Shown: positions 16,164 to 24,124 of the stretch, in pieces
How positions within the stretch are numbered: the first letter of the stretch is position 1
Layout: the number at the start of each line of letters is the position of its first letter
DNA from: AC-32 sp963755635
Lineage (GTDB): Bacteria; Actinomycetota; Thermoleophilia; Gaiellales; Gaiellaceae
Assembly (NCBI GenBank): GCA_963755635.1
Contig: CAVWKS010000036.1
Span: forward strand, 496,001 to 560,000
Reading direction: 5' to 3'
Length of the DNA: 64,000 bases
The notes under the pieces: model-generated
Told to the model about the DNA's origin: nothing
The model's database searches: none
The model's input: only the letters and a program-made list of their open reading frames with translations
Made by a program: the position numbers and the translations under genes

Positions 16164-17039
16164 TCAGCCCGCGTCGGCGGCCGCGCTGACGAGAGCATCC
16201 GCCGGCTCGGGCGAGCCCGCGAGGGCGCTCAGCGCGTCGGCGTAGACGTCGCGCCCTTGCGGCGCGTAGAGCGGCCGGACATCGACGGCGCCGTTCAGCT
16301 CGAGCACGGAGAAACCACCGGGCCCGGTCGGCAGGAGGTCGATGCCGACGAGGTCGAGCCCCGACGCGGCCGCTGCGGCCTTGGCCAGGCTCACGGCGAC
16401 CGGAGACGGCACGACGGACGAGACGGTCGCGCCGAGCGCCGCGTTCGTGCGCCACTCGCCCGGCTGAGCAGTGCGCACGGCGGCGCCGACCACCTCTCCG
16501 CGCGCCACGATCACGCGAAGGTCGTGGCCGAGCGGCGGGATCAGCTCCTGTGCGATCGCGCCGCCCGAGCGGAACCACGATCTGGCGGAGAGCCGCCCGA
16601 GCGTCCGCTCGAGCTCGCGCTGGTTCTTGCAGAGGCAGACGTCGCGCCCCCAGCTGCCGAAGCGCGGCTTGACCACCACCGGGAAGTCGAGGTCGGGCAG
16701 GTCCGCGTGCCGTTCGACGAGCTTCGTCCGCGGATGCGGGAGGCCCGCGCGGCGCAGCGTCCGCGCGGTCAGGAGCTTGTCGTGCGCGCGGAGCAGCGCA
16801 GCCGGCGGGTTGAGCACGGTGACGCCGTTGTCGGCAAGCCGCTCGAGGGTGGTGAGCCCCTCCTCGGCGCCGACCAGGTCCTCCCGCACGTCGAGCCGCG
16901 CGAGCGCCAGGTCACCCGGCTTGAGTGCGAGCAGCGCCTCGCGCGGAGAAAGCAGCTCGACCGGCAATCCGCCCCAGGTGCGCGCGGCAAGTGAGACGTT
17001 CGTCTGGCTCGCTCGGTGTGCGACGACGGCAACGCGCAT
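16164..17039 (-). CDS. RimK-like ATP-grasp ligase
   Basis: A 291-residue protein of the RimK/LysX ATP-grasp group, which couples a carboxylate to an amine through an acyl-phosphate. Visible elements are an N-terminal pre-ATP-grasp domain, the lid/nucleotide strand FPVVVKPRFGSWGRDV (near residue 118), the adenine-contact segment AIAQELIPPLGHDLRVIV, and the metal-binding C-terminal VLELNGAVD, where Glu and Asn ligate magnesium. The substrate is undefined. Relatives attach glutamate to proteins, cofactors or LysW-like carriers. The gene lies between pstS and ppk1, so it may belong to the phosphate-starvation regulon; a single GGTTACCGG unit lies upstream near 17089. Confidence 0.8.
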   Translation of the reverse strand: MRVAVVAHRASQTNVSLAARTWGGLPVELLSPREALLALKPGDLALARLDVREDLVGAEEGLTTLERLADNGVTVLNPPAALLRAHDKLLTARTLRRAGLPHPRTKLVERHADLPDLDFPVVVKPRFGSWGRDVCLCKNQRELERTLGRLSARSWFRSGGAIAQELIPPLGHDLRVIVARGEVVGAAVRTAQPGEWRTNAALGATVSSVVPSPVAVSLAKAAAAASGLDLVGIDLLPTGPGGFSVLELNGAVDVRPLYAPQGRDVYADALSALAGSPEPADALVSAAADAG

Positions 17040-17130
17040 GGCGCTAGCCGTACGTTGAACCGGCCGGGCGTGCCCGTGGGCTTCAGTCTGGTTACCGGCT
17101 GGTGTCGAAGCAGGTCGGCTTCGAAGGGCC

Positions 17131-18177
17131 CTAGATCCCGGCGATCGCCTGCTTGTCGGCCGTGACGACCTTGGCCGGCAAGGGCGCGAACTGCAAGGAC
17201 TGCGCGAACTGCTGTCCCGTCGTGACCGCGTAGGTCAAGAAGGGCTTGAGCAGCGACGCCTTCGCCGAGCCCTTCGGCACGATCGCGTACGTGAACGTCG
17301 AGATCGGGTACGCATCCGGGGCCGACGCCGGCGGGTTCGTGATCGAGACGGTGTTGTCGGGGCCGAGCGACGAGACCGTCTTCGCCGCCGCGAGGATGCT
17401 CGGCACGCCCGGCGTCGGGAACTTGCCCGCCGCGTTCTCGACGAGCGCGTAGTCGAAGTTGTTCGAGAAGACGTAGGAGATGCCGAGGTAGCCGAGCGCG
17501 CCGTCCGTCCGCTGGAGATCGGCCGCGACGCCCTCGTTTCCCTTCCCGCCCGTGCCGGCCGGGAAGTTGACCTGCGTCGAGACGCCGTGCTTGCTCTTCC
17601 ACTCCGGACTGACCTTGGAGAGGTAGTCGGTGAACGCGTAGGTGTCGCCGCTGCCGTCGCTGCGATAGACGGGCGTGATCCCGGTGGCCGGAAGCTTCGC
17701 GCCGGGGTTCAGGCGCGCGATCGCGGGATCGTTCCAGTGTGTGATCTTGCCGAGGTAGATGTCGGCGAGAACGGGCCCCGAGAGCTTGAGCTTCGCCGGC
17801 GCGCCCTTGAGGTTGTAGGCGACGAGCGTCGCGGCCAGCGCCCACGGCACCTGCACGCAGCCCTTGCACGCCGAGGCCTGGTCGGGCGTCAGCGGCGCGT
17901 CGCTTGCGCCGAAGTCGACGGTGCGCCCGGTGATCTGCGCGATCCCGCCGCCGGAACCGATCGAGCCGTAGGTGACGGTGACGCCGGCGCGCTGCTGGTA
18001 GTCGCCCGACCACTTCGCGACGAGTGGCGCGACGAGCGTGCTACCGGCGCCGACGATCGCCTTGCTGCCGCTGCCGCCGCCACTGCTGCCGCCTCCGCCG
18101 CCGCAGCCCGTGGCCAGAGCCACGACGCCAGCGATGAACGCGAGTCGGCTAGGCGCGCTGCTCGGGATGCGACGCAT
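17131..18177 (-). CDS. pstS: phosphate ABC transporter substrate-binding lipoprotein
   Basis: A 348-residue PstS. The N-terminus has a lipoprotein signal ending VVALATGC, followed by a glycine/serine linker, so the protein is membrane-tethered outside the cell. Phosphate-binding loops are visible: GAGSTLVAPL, SIGSGGGI, DFGASDAPL and YRSDGSGDTYAFTDYL. Length matches the family. It overlaps the 3' end of phoU by 29 bases and is the last gene of the pstCAB-phoU-pstS operon, an unusual placement since pstS is normally first. A second, non-lipoprotein pstS lies on the opposite strand at 21702. Confidence 0.95.
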   Translation of the reverse strand: MRRIPSSAPSRLAFIAGVVALATGCGGGGGSSGGGSGSKAIVGAGSTLVAPLVAKWSGDYQQRAGVTVTYGSIGSGGGIAQITGRTVDFGASDAPLTPDQASACKGCVQVPWALAATLVAYNLKGAPAKLKLSGPVLADIYLGKITHWNDPAIARLNPGAKLPATGITPVYRSDGSGDTYAFTDYLSKVSPEWKSKHGVSTQVNFPAGTGGKGNEGVAADLQRTDGALGYLGISYVFSNNFDYALVENAAGKFPTPGVPSILAAAKTVSSLGPDNTVSITNPPASAPDAYPISTFTYAIVPKGSAKASLLKPFLTYAVTTGQQFAQSLQFAPLPAKVVTADKQAIAGI

Positions 18178-18826
18178 CGGTGAACTCGCGGAACTCTGCT
18201 GTCAGGAGGTACGCGACCTGTTCGCCGATGTCGACGGCGTGGTCGCCGATCCGCTCGAGCGTCCGCGAGACGAGCACCATCCGCAGCACCCACTCCCGCA
18301 ATCCCGGCTCGCCGACGATCTCCAGGACCCGCTCGACAAAGCGGCGGTTCGAGCGGTCGATCAGCTCGTCGAGCCCGACGAGCGACTCGGCGGCCTCGAG
18401 GTCGCGGTTCGAGAAGGCGTTGAGCGCGACGCTGATCATCTCCTCGGCGCGCTCGCCCATCTCCTGCAGCGTCTGCTGCATGGTGGGGTCGCCCTCGCTG
18501 TCGGCGACGAGCTTCGTCAGCTTGGCGATCGTCACGGAGTAGTCGGCCATGCGCTCGAGGTGGAGATTCGTGTGCAGCATCGCCAGGACGAGGCGCAGGT
18601 CGGTCGCGACCGGCGTCTGCCGCGCGAGCAGCGACTGGATCCCTTCCTCAATGCGCAGGTACTGCTTGTCGACGTCGTCGTCGAAGGCGATCACGTCGTC
18701 GGCGAGCTCCAGGTCGTGCTGCGCGAGCGCGTTCAGGGCACCACGCAGGACGCGGAGGACGAGGGCGCCTTCTTCCTGCAAGCTGGCTTCGAGCTGGTCG
18801 AGCTCTTCCTGGAAGTTGCCTCGCAC
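18149..18826 (-). CDS. phoU: phosphate signalling regulator PhoU
   Basis: A 225-residue PhoU made of two three-helix bundles. The metal-binding/contact motifs characteristic of the repeats are present: AFDDDVDKQYLRIEEG and LHLERMADYSVTIAKL in the first repeat, LDELIDRSNRRFVERV and RTLERIGDHAVDIGEQV in the second. PhoU couples the Pst transporter to the histidine kinase PhoR, keeping the kinase inactive when phosphate is plentiful. It starts at GTG 18826 just after pstB and runs into pstS. The likely partner kinase here is the gene at 22730-23413. Confidence 0.95.
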   Translation of the reverse strand: MRGNFQEELDQLEASLQEEGALVLRVLRGALNALAQHDLELADDVIAFDDDVDKQYLRIEEGIQSLLARQTPVATDLRLVLAMLHTNLHLERMADYSVTIAKLTKLVADSEGDPTMQQTLQEMGERAEEMISVALNAFSNRDLEAAESLVGLDELIDRSNRRFVERVLEIVGEPGLREWVLRMVLVSRTLERIGDHAVDIGEQVAYLLTAEFREFTDASHPEQRA

Positions 18827-18835
18827 CAGCAGGGC

Positions 18836-19687
18836 CTACCCGAACCGGCCCGTCACGTAATCCTCGGTGCGCTTGTCGGCCGGTGCGGTGAAGATCTTCG
18901 GCGTCTCGTCGTACTCCACGAGGACACCGTAGCGTTCTGCGCCTTCGACCTGGAGGCTGAAGAACGCAGTCCGGTCGGCCACGCGCGCCGCCTGCTGCAT
19001 GTTGTGCGTCACGATCACGATGGTGTAGTCGCGCTTGAGATCGTGCATCAGCTCCTCGATCCTCTGGGTGGCGATCGGGTCGAGCGCGGAGGCCGGCTCG
19101 TCGAGCAGGAGCACCTCGGGCTCGATCGCGATCGCCCGCGCGATGCAGAGGCGCTGCTGCTGGCCGCCCGAGAGCGAGAGCGCGCTCTTTTTCAGCCGGT
19201 CCTTGACCTCGTCCCAGAGGGCAGCGCTTTGGAGCGCCTTCTCGACCCGCTCGTCGAGGCCCTTCTTCAGCCCGAGGATGCGCGGCGCCCAGGCGACGTT
19301 GTCGTAGATCGACTTCGGGAACGGATTCGGCTTCTGGAAGACCATCCCGATCCGGCGGCGCACCTCGACCTGGTCGACCCCGGGGCCGTAGAGATCGGTG
19401 CCGTGGTAGAGGATCTTGCCCTCGTGCCTGAAGCTCGGCACCTCGTCGTTCATGCGGTTCAGACAGCGGATGAAGGTGCTCTTGCCGCAGCCTGAAGGGC
19501 CGATCACGGCGGTGATCACGTTGCGGTAGACCTCGAGGCCGACGTCCTTGACCGCGATGTTCGAGCCGTAGCGGGCGGTCAGGCCCTGGATGTCGAAGAC
19601 CGGCTCGCCCGTCTGCGGGCGGGCCTCCTCCTCCCGCGCGGCAACGTCGACCGGCCTCATCGGCGCCATCGTATCGGGCGTGCTCAC
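18836..19687 (-). CDS. pstB: phosphate ABC transporter ATP-binding protein
   Basis: About 283 residues of a PstB ATPase that powers phosphate import. The Walker A is GPSGCGKSTFIRCLNRMND, the Q-loop is in MVFQKPNPFPKSIYDNV, the signature is LSGGQQQRLCIARAIA, the Walker B is VLLLDEPASALDP, and the H-loop is IVIVTHNMQQA. MVFQKPNPFP is diagnostic of PstB. GTG 19687 is preferred over an upstream TTG because a GAGGAGG ribosome site precedes it by four to five bases. A long N-terminal extension of about 30 residues before the ABC core is slightly unusual. Confidence 0.95.
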   Translation of the reverse strand: MSTPDTMAPMRPVDVAAREEEARPQTGEPVFDIQGLTARYGSNIAVKDVGLEVYRNVITAVIGPSGCGKSTFIRCLNRMNDEVPSFRHEGKILYHGTDLYGPGVDQVEVRRRIGMVFQKPNPFPKSIYDNVAWAPRILGLKKGLDERVEKALQSAALWDEVKDRLKKSALSLSGGQQQRLCIARAIAIEPEVLLLDEPASALDPIATQRIEELMHDLKRDYTIVIVTHNMQQAARVADRTAFFSLQVEGAERYGVLVEYDETPKIFTAPADKRTEDYVTGRFG

Positions 19688-19701
19688 ATCGCCCTCCTCG
19701 T

Positions 19702-20592
19702 TCAACGTCCTACCAATTTGGCTCGTGTGCGCGCAAGCGCCAGGCGGGCGACCAGACTCGTGACCAGCACGAACAGCATCAGCACAAGAGCCGTCGCCCA
19801 GGCGCGGCTGTGGTCGGCCGGGTCGGGCGATTCGGACCAGATGAAGATCTGCACCGGCGCGTTGGGCAGTGCGTGAATCGGATTCCAGGTGACAGTCCGG
19901 CCGTAGATCGAGGTCACGAACAGGAGCGGGGCCGTCTCGCCAACCGCCCGCGCGACGGCGAGGACGGTGCCGGTGAGGATCCCACCGAGGGCGCTCGGCA
20001 GGATGATCCCGAGCACCGTGCGCCAGCGGCTCGCGCCGAGTGCCAGAGCCGCCTCACGGTGGCCGCGCGGCACGAGACGCAGTACCTCTTGAGTTGCGCG
20101 CGTGATCAGCGGCAGCATCACGATCGAGAGGCCGATGCTCCCCGACCAGGCGTTCTGGAGATGCCCGTAGACGAAGACCCCGAAGACGAAGACGCCGATG
20201 ACGATCGAGGGGAGCCCGTTCATCAGATCGACGGCGAGCTGGATCGCCGGCGCCACGCGAGCCGGCGCGAACTCCTCGATGTAGAGCGCGATCGCGACCC
20301 CGAACGGCAGCGCGATCGCCGTCGCGAGCCCGACGAGCACAGCCGAGCCGACGAGCAACGGCGCGATCCCGCCTTTCTCCGGCGAGAACGGAATCGGCAA
20401 GTCGCTCGTCAGGAAGCCCCAGGACAGCTCGCCCGCGCCGCGCTTAGCCACCGACCAGACCACGATGCCGAGCACGAAGATGGCCAGGAGGGCCGCGAGC
20501 ATCGCGGCGCTCTCGGCGATCCGGTTGACGATCTTGCGGCGGCGAACGCGACCGCCTCCCTGCAGGCTGGGCCGCGGCTCGACCGCCGCCAT
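19702..20592 (-). CDS. pstA: phosphate ABC transporter permease PstA
   Basis: A 296-residue permease with six predicted transmembrane helices. The EAA loop that docks on PstB reads REAALALGASRWRTVLGIILP, and NGLPSIVIGVFVFG and VARAVGETAPLLFVT are typical PstA segments. The ATG at 20592 overlaps the pstC stop by one base (TGATG), so both permeases are produced stoichiometrically. It forms the membrane channel with PstC and uses PstB for ATP hydrolysis. Confidence 0.95.
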   Translation of the reverse strand: MAAVEPRPSLQGGGRVRRRKIVNRIAESAAMLAALLAIFVLGIVVWSVAKRGAGELSWGFLTSDLPIPFSPEKGGIAPLLVGSAVLVGLATAIALPFGVAIALYIEEFAPARVAPAIQLAVDLMNGLPSIVIGVFVFGVFVYGHLQNAWSGSIGLSIVMLPLITRATQEVLRLVPRGHREAALALGASRWRTVLGIILPSALGGILTGTVLAVARAVGETAPLLFVTSIYGRTVTWNPIHALPNAPVQIFIWSESPDPADHSRAWATALVLMLFVLVTSLVARLALARTRAKLVGR

Positions 20593-21557
20593 CAGCTGCC
20601 CTCCGTTCGCACGTACGCGAAGCGGCGAACGATCAGCTGAGCGGCGAGGTTCGTGACGACCCCGATCACGAGCAGGATCGCCGCGAGGTAGAAGAGCGAC
20701 GCGATCTGCAGCTTCGAGACCGCCCCCTGGTACTGCCCGGCGATCCGGCTCGCCATCGTGTCGCCGGGCACGAAGAGAGACCACTGGATCCCCCACGCGG
20801 CGCCGATCACCTGCGTGACCGCGATGGCCTCGCCGAGCGCGCGTCCGAGGCCGAGGATGATCGCCGCGGCGATCCCCGGGCGCGACGAGGACAGGACGAC
20901 TCCGCGCACCATCTCCCAGCGGGTCGCGCCGAGCGCAAGCGCGCCTTCCTCTTGCTCCGACGGGACGCTGACGAACAGCTCACGGCAGACGCTGGCGATG
21001 ATCGGGACGGCCATGATCGCCAGGATCACGCCCGCGACGAAGATCCCGCTCGAACCCGGTTTCCCGCTGAAGAGCGGGATGAACCCGAGGGTGCGGTGTA
21101 GCCACGGCTCGACGTGGTTCGCCAGGAACGGGCCGAGGACGAGGATGCCCCAGAGCCCGAGGACGACGGTCGGGATCGCAGCGAGCATCTCGACCAGCGA
21201 GCCCACGACGACCCGGAGCCCGCTCGGCGCGAGCTCGCTCAGGAAGAGCGCGATCGCGATTGCGAGCGGCGTTGCGATGAGCAGGGCCATCAACGAGGTC
21301 ACGGCTGTCCCGTAGAGGCCCGGCAGGGCGCCGAAGACGTTCTTGTTCGTATCCCAGGCCGTTCCCCAGACGAACGAGATCCCGAAGGTGCTGAAGGCCA
21401 GGTGTGCCCCGTGCACGATCTTGTAGGCGATGAAGCCGATCGTGCCGAGCGCCACGAGCGAGGCGCCGAGCGTGACGAGCACGAGGATGCGGTCCCCGAG
21501 CCAGTCGCGTACCCGACGTCTGCCCCGCAGTTGATCTGTCGCCGCAACCGTGGCCAC
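20592..21557 (-). CDS. pstC: phosphate ABC transporter permease PstC
   Basis: A 321-residue permease with six transmembrane helices and the EAA loop EEGALALGATRWEMVRGVVL. AAIPTVVLGLWGILVLGP and GLGRALGEAIAVTQVIG are family-typical. It is the first gene of the pstCAB-phoU-pstS operon. Its start lies 144 bases from the divergent second pstS, and the shared intergenic region holds three 11-bp direct repeats likely bound by the phosphate regulator. Confidence 0.95.
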   Translation of the reverse strand: MATVAATDQLRGRRRVRDWLGDRILVLVTLGASLVALGTIGFIAYKIVHGAHLAFSTFGISFVWGTAWDTNKNVFGALPGLYGTAVTSLMALLIATPLAIAIALFLSELAPSGLRVVVGSLVEMLAAIPTVVLGLWGILVLGPFLANHVEPWLHRTLGFIPLFSGKPGSSGIFVAGVILAIMAVPIIASVCRELFVSVPSEQEEGALALGATRWEMVRGVVLSSSRPGIAAAIILGLGRALGEAIAVTQVIGAAWGIQWSLFVPGDTMASRIAGQYQGAVSKLQIASLFYLAAILLVIGVVTNLAAQLIVRRFAYVRTEGS

Positions 21558-21599
21558 GCGGCGCCCACGCTACGCGAGCCGCCGCTTGAAAAGGGCGTT

Positions 21600-21632
21600 G
21601 TTACCGGACCGTTACCGGATCACTACCGCCTT
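21600..21632 (+). promoter_or_regulatory. PHO-box-like array of three 11-bp direct repeats between pstC and pstS2
   Basis: Three consecutive 11-base units are visible: GTTACCGGACC (21600-21610), GTTACCGGATC (21611-21621) and ACTACCGCCTT (21622-21632). The first two differ at one base; the third is degenerate. This arrangement, in the promoter region between two divergent phosphate-uptake units, is what a PhoP-like OmpR-family activator recognises. The repeats would serve pstC on the minus strand and pstS2 on the plus strand. Confidence 0.7.
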
Positions 21633-21701
21633 TCAGCCCACATGCGCGCGCTACCGGGGCACGCTCGTGGCGCACACCGTGCACAAGGAGAGGAGAACAA
21701 C

Positions 21702-22733
21702 TTGACTCGCAATCGAAGCCTCGCGGCTGCGCTTGCCGTGCTTGCCACGGCCGCGCTCGCGCTCACCGTCCTGACCGGTCTGGCCGGGGCGACTTCGAAG
21801 AAGGACTCGCTCACCGGCGCCGGCAGCACTTTCGTCGCGCCGCTCGTCGCGCAGTGGACGGCGCACTACTCAGCTGCCGACATCAACTACTCAGCGGTCG
21901 GCAGCGGCGCCGGCATCGCGCAGATCACGGCTCGCACTGTCGACTTCGGTGCGAGCGACGCACCGCTGACGAAGGACCAGGCCGACGCCTGCAACGGCTG
22001 CGTCCAGATCCCCTGGGCCTACGCCGCTACGTCGATCCCGTACAACGTGAGCGGCGTGGGCTATGGGCTTCATCTGACCGGGCCGATCCTGGCCAACATC
22101 TACCTCGGCCACATCACGAAGTGGAACGACAAGCGGATCAAGGCGATCAACAAGGGCGTCAACCTGCCCAACGAGGACATCGTCCCGATCTACCGCAGCG
22201 ACGGAAGCGGCACGAGCTACAACTTCACCGACTACCTGTCGCACGTGAGCAAGGAATGGAAGAACAAGATCGGCAAGGGCACCCAGCCGGCTTTCCCGGT
22301 CGGGGTCGGCGCCCGCGGCAGCTCCGGAGTCTCCGCGAAGCTCACCTCCACGGCCGGCGGCATCACCTACGTCGACGTCGCCTACTCGTACAAGAACCGC
22401 TTCAAGATCGCGAAGATGAAGAACCGCGCCGGCAAGTTCATCCTGCCGTCCGTCAAGTCGCTGACCGCGGTCTCGAAGACCGTCAAGAAGGTGCCGAAGA
22501 ACAACGCCATCTCGGTGGTCGACCCGCCGAAGAGCGTGAAGGCCGGCTACCCGATCTGCACCTTCACGTGGGTGATCGTGCCGTTGAAGACAGGCAAGGC
22601 CCCCCAGCTGAAGTCGTTCATCAACTGGGCGGTCACCAAGGGGCAGCAGTACGGTCGCCCCCTGCTCTTCCTGCCGATCCCCAAGGTCGTGCAGACAGCA
22701 GCCAAGAAGACGACCGCCAGGCTCCACACCTAG
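21702..22733 (+). CDS. pstS: secreted phosphate-binding protein (second PstS)
   Basis: A 343-residue PstS-family protein with the loops LTGAGSTFVAPL, DFGASDAPLT and YRSDGSGTSYNFTDYL. Unlike the pstS at 17131 it has no lipobox; its signal peptide ends near LAGATS, so it is secreted or held non-covalently in the envelope. The mature part is very rich in lysine. TTG 21702 is the start because the ribosome site AAGGAGAGGAG is at 21685-21695. It is transcribed away from pstC under the shared repeat array and ends against the convergent kinase gene. Confidence 0.92.
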   Translation: MTRNRSLAAALAVLATAALALTVLTGLAGATSKKDSLTGAGSTFVAPLVAQWTAHYSAADINYSAVGSGAGIAQITARTVDFGASDAPLTKDQADACNGCVQIPWAYAATSIPYNVSGVGYGLHLTGPILANIYLGHITKWNDKRIKAINKGVNLPNEDIVPIYRSDGSGTSYNFTDYLSHVSKEWKNKIGKGTQPAFPVGVGARGSSGVSAKLTSTAGGITYVDVAYSYKNRFKIAKMKNRAGKFILPSVKSLTAVSKTVKKVPKNNAISVVDPPKSVKAGYPICTFTWVIVPLKTGKAPQLKSFINWAVTKGQQYGRPLLFLPIPKVVQTAAKKTTARLHT

Positions 22734-23413
22734 GCGCTTGGCAGTACGCAACGCACGTCGAGCCCGCGGCCTTTCGCGCCGCGGGCTTCGACGTTCCCAC
22801 CGGCGGTCTCGACCACGTGCTTGACGATCGCCAGGCCGAGGCCGCTGCCGCGGGTGGTGCGGGCGCGGTCGGAGCGAAAGAACCGCTCGAACAGCCGCGG
22901 CGCATCCTCCTCGGGCACGCCGGTGCCGTCGTCGGACACTTCGAGCACGATCCTGCTTTCCTCGGTGCTGAGCGAGACGACGCAGGTCGCGCCCTCGCCC
23001 GCGTACCGGATCGCGTTCTCGACGAGGTTCTCGACGACCGTGCGAAGCATCCGGCGGCGCATAGGCACCCGGATCGACTCGTCCTCGATCCGCAGCTCGA
23101 GCCGCAAACCGGCCAGCTCGGCGCGCTCCGCCGAGGAGGCGACCAAGTCGCGCAGCAGGGGCGCCGCCTCCGTCTCGCCGAGGGAAACGACCTCCCTCCC
23201 CTGCTCGAGCTCGCTCAGGAAGAGGATGTCGTCGACCAGCTCCGTCATCTCGTCGACCTCCTCGCGCGCCTGCCGCAGCAGGTGCGGAAGGTCGGCGCCT
23301 GGGAGCTCCGCGGTCTCGAGCAACGCCACGAGCCGCGCGAGGGGCGTCCTGAGCTCATGAGACACGGCGGCTGTGAAGGCGGTGCGAAGCTCTTCGTAGT
23401 CGGGATGCGTCAC
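22730..23413 (-). CDS. short sensor-less histidine kinase (PhoR-like)
   Basis: A 227-residue kinase consisting only of catalytic parts: the DHp helix with FTAAVSHELRTPLARL (phospho-accepting His near residue 20), N-box ENLVENAIRYA, G1 DDGTGVPEED, F-box FERFFR and G2 GSGLGLAIVK. No transmembrane, PAS or HAMP region precedes it; the start at GTG 23413 is fixed by the divergent regulator gene 15 bases away. A GATACT element seven bases before the GTG suggests a leaderless transcript. Next to pst, phoU and an OmpR-type regulator it is the likely PhoR equivalent, which would then have to read phosphate status through PhoU or another protein instead of its own sensor (inference). Confidence 0.85.
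   Translation of the reverse strand: MTHPDYEELRTAFTAAVSHELRTPLARLVALLETAELPGADLPHLLRQAREEVDEMTELVDDILFLSELEQGREVVSLGETEAAPLLRDLVASSAERAELAGLRLELRIEDESIRVPMRRRMLRTVVENLVENAIRYAGEGATCVVSLSTEESRIVLEVSDDGTGVPEEDAPRLFERFFRSDRARTTRGSGLGLAIVKHVVETAGGNVEARGAKGRGLDVRCVLPSA
22757..22792. terminator. bidirectional hairpin between convergent pstS2 and kinase genes
   Basis: GTCGAGCCCGCGGC (22757-22770) pairs with GCCGCGGGCTTCGAC (22778-22792) around a seven-base loop with one bulge. It lies within the last codons of the kinase gene on the minus strand and 24 bases after the pstS2 stop, a position suited to terminating pstS2. Confidence 0.5.
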
Positions 23414-23420
23414 TAAGGTG

Positions 23421-23426
23421 AGTATC
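23421..23426 (-). promoter_or_regulatory. -10 element of leaderless kinase transcript
   Basis: GATACT on the minus strand (23426-23421) is separated by seven bases from the GTG start at 23413. The same hexamer and spacing occur before the gene at 50752, supporting a leaderless promoter. No convincing -35 is visible because the region is coding on the other strand. Confidence 0.4.
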
Positions 23427-23428
23427 GC

Positions 23429-24124
23429 GTGACCAAGGTCCTGATCGTCGAAGACGACGAGCTGATCGCCGACGGGATGGCGCAGCACCTCGCAGCGGCG
23501 GGCATCGAGCCGGTGCGTGTCGCAGCCGGCGAAGCCGGGATTGCGCGGCTGCGCTACGAGCGCCCGGACGTGCTCGTGCTCGACCTGATGCTGCCCGGGC
23601 TCGACGGCTGGAGCCTGATCGAGCGGGCACGCGCCGAGGGGATCGGCACGCCGATCGTCGTCGTCAGCGCGCGGGGCACCGAGCACGACCGCGTGCACGC
23701 GCTCCAGATCGGCGCCGACGACTACATGGTCAAGCCGTTCTCGATGAAGGAGCTGGTCGCGCGAGTCCAGGCGGCTGCGCGGCGTGGCGTACGCGGGCTG
23801 CACGAGGAGCGCGGCGAGGAGCTCGTGATCGAAGAGCTCCGGATCGACCCGAGATCGGTGCAGGCCTTCGTGGACGGCGAGAACGCGGAGCTGACGCCGA
23901 CCGAGTTCCGGCTGCTCTACACGCTTGCCCAGGACCGCGGCCGGGTCGCGAGCCGAGACGAGCTGCTGCAGCGGATCTGGGGCCGGAGGGCCACGCACCG
24001 CGACCGGACGGTGGACGTCTGCGTCCGCCGCCTGCGCGAGAAGATCGACACGCGAGCCTCGAAGCACACGTTCATCCAGACGCGGTACGGCGTCGGCTAC
24101 AGCCTCGAGCCGGTCCCTAAGTAG
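23429..24124 (+). CDS. OmpR/PhoB-family response regulator
   Basis: A 231-residue regulator with a receiver domain (residues 1-120; acidic pocket EDDE, phospho-acceptor Asp in VLVLDLMLPGLDGW near residue 53, conserved Thr/Ser region VVVSARG and Lys in DYMVKPFS) and a winged-helix DNA-binding domain (about 135-228: ELTPTEFRLLYTLAQ, RTVDVCVRRLREKI, TRYGVGYSLE). It lies next to the pst operon and divergent from the short kinase, so it is the probable PhoP-like regulator that binds the 11-bp repeats. GTG start at 23429 is 15 bases from the kinase start. Confidence 0.93.
   Translation: MTKVLIVEDDELIADGMAQHLAAAGIEPVRVAAGEAGIARLRYERPDVLVLDLMLPGLDGWSLIERARAEGIGTPIVVVSARGTEHDRVHALQIGADDYMVKPFSMKELVARVQAAARRGVRGLHEERGEELVIEELRIDPRSVQAFVDGENAELTPTEFRLLYTLAQDRGRVASRDELLQRIWGRRATHRDRTVDVCVRRLREKIDTRASKHTFIQTRYGVGYSLEPVPK

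Noticed and set aside
20758..21315. Plus-strand open frame opposite pstC
   Set aside because: Ser/Arg/Ala-rich antisense shadow; pstC on the minus strand has all permease motifs.
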